Shown: positions 61,865 to 64,000 of the stretch, one piece after another
How positions within the stretch are numbered: the first letter of the stretch is position 1
Layout: the number at the start of each line of letters is the position of its first letter
Origin: Chryseobacterium echinoideorum
Lineage (GTDB): Bacteria > Bacteroidota > Bacteroidia > Flavobacteriales > Weeksellaceae
DNA length: 64,000 bases
Direction: 5' to 3'
Assembly: GCF_007474535.1 (NCBI RefSeq)
Contig: NZ_VKNW01000003.1
Span: forward strand, 248,001 to 312,000
Notes under the pieces: generated by a model
What the model was told of the DNA's origin: nothing
Database searches by the model: none
What the model saw: only the letters and a program-made list of their open reading frames with translations
Translations under genes and position numbers: made by a program

Positions 61865-61921
61865 TAAAATTATTTTAAATTTATATTGATCCTATAATCA
61901 TTTCTGTCAATTCATAAGTCT

Positions 61922-61929
61922 TATCTTTG
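61922..61929 (+). promoter_or_regulatory. -7 box of ruvC
   Basis: TATCTTTG, only 6 bp before the ATG at 61936, so a nearly leaderless transcript. Confidence 0.52.
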
Positions 61930-61935
61930 CATCAA

Positions 61936-62493
61936 ATGATTGCAGCAGAAAAAATAATTTTAGGCATTGATCCCGGAACCGCTATCATGGGATTTGGGCT
62001 GATTTCCGTGAAAAAAGGTAAAATGGAAATGATTTCTATCCATGAATTGATTCTAAAGAAATATCCTAATCATGAAACCAAGCTGAAATATATTTTCGAC
62101 AAAACATTAGCACTTATTGACGAATTCCACCCTGATGAAGTAGCCCTTGAAGCTCCTTTTTTCGGGAAAAATGTACAGTCAATGCTCAAGTTGGGGAGAG
62201 CACAAGGAGTGGCAATGGCTGCAAGTTTACACCGAAATATTCCCATCACAGAATATTCTCCTAAAAAAATAAAAATGGCAATCACCGGAAACGGAAACGC
62301 CAGCAAAGAACAGGTTGCAGGAATGCTGCAGAACCTTTTAAATCTTAAAGAGTTTCCTACGAAATATCTGGATGCTTCTGACGGACTGGCGGTTGCGGTA
62401 TGTCATCACTTTAATTCCGGATCTATTACAGATACTAAGTCTTACACAGGCTGGGAAAGTTTCCTTAAACAAAATCCTGATCGGATGAAATAA
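61936..62493 (+). CDS. ruvC: Holliday junction resolvase RuvC
   Basis: RuvC cuts Holliday junctions together with RuvAB. The 185-aa protein has the four-acid active site: Asp in LGIDPGTAIMGFG, Glu in VALEAPFFGKN, and the later acidic pair in YLDASDGLAVAVCHH. Phe and Lys/Arg residues for junction binding are present (FFGKNVQSMLKLG). The start is ATG at 61936; the in-frame TTG at 61927 is the tail of the TATCTTTG promoter box. It diverges from the padR operon. ruvA and ruvB are not in the window. Confidence 0.94.
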   Translation: MIAAEKIILGIDPGTAIMGFGLISVKKGKMEMISIHELILKKYPNHETKLKYIFDKTLALIDEFHPDEVALEAPFFGKNVQSMLKLGRAQGVAMAASLHRNIPITEYSPKKIKMAITGNGNASKEQVAGMLQNLLNLKEFPTKYLDASDGLAVAVCHHFNSGSITDTKSYTGWESFLKQNPDRMK

Positions 62494-62536
62494 AATATTC
62501 TGCCGCAAATAAATTTTATTCAGGTTTAAAATTATT

Positions 62537-62567
62537 TTTGCCGGAGATATTAAATATCTTACATTTG
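62537..62567 (+). promoter_or_regulatory. Promoter of the 62.7-kb unit, full match
   Basis: TTTG (62537-62540), 19 nt, then TACATTTG (62560-62567). The transcript should start near 62572 and has a leader of about 130 nt. Confidence 0.75.
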
Positions 62568-62571
62568 CAAT

Positions 62572-62704
62572 TCCTTAAAGAGGAGGTATTATGTTCTTTT
62601 AAATTTCAAAACTTATAAAGTTGTGGTTAATGTAACTTAATCGTTCTTTATAAAGATAATTTAAAGGATATTAAACTCCTTTTCAGGCTACAAAATTTTA
62701 TATC
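62572..62704 (+). promoter_or_regulatory. Structured leader with SD, micro-ORF and anti-SD-like segment
   Basis: AGGAGGT (62581-62587) is a perfect SD. It precedes ATG-TTC-TTT-TAA (62591-62602, Met-Phe-Phe-stop). Next come three competing arms, AACTT (62610-62614), AAGTT (62618-62622) and AACTT (62634-62638), so that the middle arm can pair with either neighbour. TCTTTATAAAGA (62645-62656) is a palindrome. AAAGGA (62663-62668) pairs with TCCTTT (62677-62682). The ACTCCTTT stretch also resembles the 16S rRNA tail and can pair with GGAG of the SD. Function is inferred; the pairings are seen. Confidence 0.6.
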
Positions 62705-63025
62705 ATGCCGGATTTAAAAATTCAGGAAGCAAAATTGCTTTTTAATAAAATTCGCTCCAACCCAAAAAGTTATGATTTAAAAACTAGTACAGAAGGAATA
62801 ACAGGCAACGATGAAAAAATTAGTTTCAGAATTTACAGGAACGGGGAAAGAAGTGTTTTTGAAGTAACCATCGACGGACTTACTTTCGCCAACTCCACAG
62901 GAGAATGGAACAATGCGATGATCATGTTAGAAAACATCATCAAAAAGATAGCTAAAGAAACTGAAAATATTAAAGTGCAACAAGCACTGGATAAGCTCAA
63001 AAAGTACCTTTCAGAGGAAATCTGA
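62705..63025 (+). CDS. Unknown small protein between ruvC and rpsT
   Basis: The 106-aa protein begins MPDLKIQEAKLLFNKIRSNP and is soluble, with no signal or membrane segment. The middle is beta-rich (KISFRIYRNGERSVFEVTID, GLTFANSTGEW). Two long helices end it (IMLENIIKKIAKETENIKVQ, then QALDKLKKYLSEEI), possibly amphipathic. I do not recognise the family. It has a full-consensus promoter and an unusual leader. rpsT follows 77 bp downstream with its own promoter. Confidence 0.72.
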   Translation: MPDLKIQEAKLLFNKIRSNPKSYDLKTSTEGITGNDEKISFRIYRNGERSVFEVTIDGLTFANSTGEWNNAMIMLENIIKKIAKETENIKVQQALDKLKKYLSEEI

Positions 63026-63052
63026 AGAATTTTAAAAAAAGTTAAAAATAAA

Positions 63053-63084
63053 TTTGGTGGGTAACAAAAAAGGTTATAAATTTG
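63053..63084 (+). promoter_or_regulatory. rpsT promoter, near-full match
   Basis: TTTG (63053-63056), 20 nt, TAAATTTG (63077-63084). The -7 box ends 18 bp before the rpsT ATG. Confidence 0.7.
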
Positions 63085-63102
63085 CACTCACATTTGAACG
63101 AT

Positions 63103-63357
63103 ATGGCAAATCATAAATCAGCACTTAAGAGAATAAGACAAAACGAAGTTAGAAAAGTTCGTAACAGATACTACCACAAGACTGCAAGAACTGCAATGAA
63201 AGTCTTGAGAAATGAAGAAGATAAAGCAGCTGCAAGCGAGCAATTGCCAAAAGTTATCTCTTTATTGGATAAGTTGGCGAAGAAAAACATTATTCACAAG
63301 AATAAAGCAGCTAACTTGAAAAGTAAATTGACTAAGCACGTTAATAAATTAGCGTAA
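63103..63357 (+). CDS. rpsT: 30S ribosomal protein S20
   Basis: S20 binds 16S rRNA early in assembly. Start at ATG 63103 gives [20 protein letters not shown], the S20 signature, and 84 aa; a TTG at 63082 belongs to the promoter. It has two long basic helices with [20 protein letters not shown], and the C-terminal [20 protein letters not shown]. It lies just before the two tRNA-Glu genes. Confidence 0.96.
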   Translation: MANHKSALKRIRQNEVRKVRNRYYHKTARTAMKVLRNEEDKAAASEQLPKVISLLDKLAKKNIIHKNKAANLKSKLTKHVNKLA

Positions 63358-63367
63358 TTATATAGTT

Positions 63368-63439
63368 GGCCCGTTCGTCTATCGGTTAGGACCTCAGATT
63401 TTCATTCTGGTAAGAGGGGTTCGATTCCCCTACGGGCTA
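63368..63439 (+). tRNA. tRNA-Glu (UUC), copy 1
   Basis: The cloverleaf folds with acceptor stem GGCCCGT / ACGGGCT (G1-U72 wobble), a D-arm with GGTTAGG and anticodon loop TTTTCAT with anticodon TTC. The T-arm is AGGGG-TTCGATT-CCCCT, with discriminator A. CCA is not fully encoded. Length 72 nt. Identical to copy 2. Confidence 0.95.
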
Positions 63440-63507
63440 CTAAATTAAGAGTTGAAACTTATAAAAACAAAATCTAACACGTAATTTTCGGATTATGGAA
63501 GATAGAG

Positions 63508-63579
63508 GGCCCGTTCGTCTATCGGTTAGGACCTCAGATTTTCATTCTGGTAAGAGGGGTTCGATTCCCCTACGGGCTA
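63508..63579 (+). tRNA. tRNA-Glu (UUC), copy 2
   Basis: Identical in all 72 positions to copy 1, 140 bp downstream. The spacers differ, so only the tRNA itself is duplicated. A long reading frame across it (63495-63746) is not a gene. Confidence 0.95.
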
Positions 63580-63580
63580 C

Positions 63581-63614
63581 AAGAGATTTCAGTGCTTTGA
63601 AATCTCTTTTTTTT
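63581..63614 (+). terminator. Terminator after the tRNA-Glu pair
   Basis: AAGAGATTTCA / TGAAATCTCTT with a 6-nt loop and a long T-run. Confidence 0.88.
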
Positions 63615-63636
63615 GCTTATTATTCACCAATGCAAA

Positions 63637-63669
63637 AAAACCTAACAGGTAGAAAATCTGCTAGGTTTT
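63637..63669 (-). terminator. Terminator after sod
   Basis: AAAACCTAACAG / CTGCTAGGTTTT (one mismatch) lies 37 bp after the sod stop on the minus strand, with A-run/T-run on both sides. Confidence 0.7.
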
Positions 63670-63705
63670 GTTATCATAAATTTTTGCTAAAAATTATAAG
63701 CAGCG

Positions 63706-64000
63706 TTACTTTTTCTTACTTAACGCTTCATCGTATCTTCTGCTGATTTCGTTCCAGTTGGTAACATTCCAGATGGCAGTAAGGTAATCGGCTCTTTTAT
63801 TTTGATACTTCAGATAATAAGCGTGTTCCCAAACATCAATTCCAAAAATAGGCGTTCCTTTTTCTTCTACAACATCCATTAAAGGATTATCCTGATTCGG
63901 TGTTGAAGAAATAAATAACTTTCCTTTTTTATCTACTGAAAGCCAAGCCCATCCGGAACCAAAACGTTCCGCTCCGGCTTTGCCCATTTTCTCTTTAAAA
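63706..64000 (-). CDS. Fe/Mn superoxide dismutase, N-terminal part missing
   Basis: The enzyme turns superoxide into hydrogen peroxide and oxygen. Only the C-terminal 97 residues are in the window; the reading frame stays open to the right edge (FKEK before [16 protein letters not shown]). The metal ligands Asp and His in [20 protein letters not shown] are present, as is [11 protein letters not shown]. The two N-terminal His ligands lie outside. An internal ATG at 63987 is not the start. Mn or Fe preference cannot be judged from this half. Confidence 0.93.
   Translation of the reverse strand, partial: FKEKMGKAGAERFGSGWAWLSVDKKGKLFISSTPNQDNPLMDVVEEKGTPIFGIDVWEHAYYLKYQNKRADYLTAIWNVTNWNEISRRYDEALSKKK

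Noticed and set aside
63368..63579. Twin tRNA genes as phage or island attachment sites
   Set aside because: No integrase, no phage genes and only 68 bp of unrelated sequence between the copies.
63495..63746. Open frame of 83 codons across tRNA-Glu copy 2
   Set aside because: It runs through a tRNA gene and a terminator and has no recognisable product.

Overview
The window comes from an AT-rich member of the Flavobacteriia, most likely Chryseobacterium or a close relative in the Weeksellaceae. Three things point there. Four large secreted proteins end in the type-B sorting domain of the type IX secretion system (T9SS). The promoters are of the Bacteroidetes type, TTTG then about 19 nt then TAnnTTTG. 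Most start codons have no Shine-Dalgarno (SD) sequence. Three paralogues also carry a C-terminal domain that I recall as DUF6759, which is Chryseobacterium-rich. No integrase, transposase, phage gene or CRISPR array is visible.

Layout. 1-12.3 kb is core housekeeping: tilS (cut by the left edge), dsbD, an orphan exbD, lipid and esterase enzymes, nrnA-like, rpmH (only 52 aa), ftsE, then ribE/histidine kinase/trmN6 on the minus strand, and pdxA. 12.4-16.7 kb is the DUF177-rpmF-accB-accC block and rocD. 16.9-25.1 kb is a surface-polysaccharide cluster with seven glycosyltransferases, a methyltransferase and a sugar-isomerase-type cupin. 25.2-29.5 kb holds gltX, accA and tsf. 29.7-43.5 kb is a head-to-tail array of four paralogous giant T9SS proteins with an IgGFc-binding-like N-terminus. 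43.6-46.8 kb holds a secreted carboxypeptidase-regulatory-like protein, two DUF6759-type proteins and trmB. 46.9-48.7 kb is rplM-rpsI-rpsB on the minus strand. 49.4-58.7 kb holds icmF, a DUF71 ATPase with a decayed partial copy behind it, nhaA, an MscS channel, a DUF389 protein and a serine hydrolase. 58.7-61.8 kb is an operon of a PadR regulator and four paralogous membrane proteins. The right end has ruvC, an unknown gene with an unusual leader, rpsT, two identical tRNA-Glu genes and sod (cut by the right edge).

The accBC and accA genes feed malonyl-CoA synthesis; accD is not here. The glycosyltransferase cluster plausibly builds the LPS core or a surface glycan. The T9SS array and its neighbours look like a lineage-specific surface module sitting between tsf and the rplM-rpsI-rpsB operon. 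The strongest candidates for undescribed biology are this array with its DUF6759 flanks, the PadR/four-paralogue membrane operon, and the SD/micro-ORF/anti-SD-like leader at 62.57-62.70 kb.

Only one stretch over 300 bases lacks an intact gene: 53724-54035, which holds the DUF71 pseudogene. Other notable gaps are 7098-7369 (opposed promoters), 15257-15485 (terminator and promoter), 47653-47853 (repeat-like hairpins), 49228-49435 (one weak promoter box, no riboswitch seen), 52784-53006 (terminator) and 62494-62704 (promoter and structured leader).
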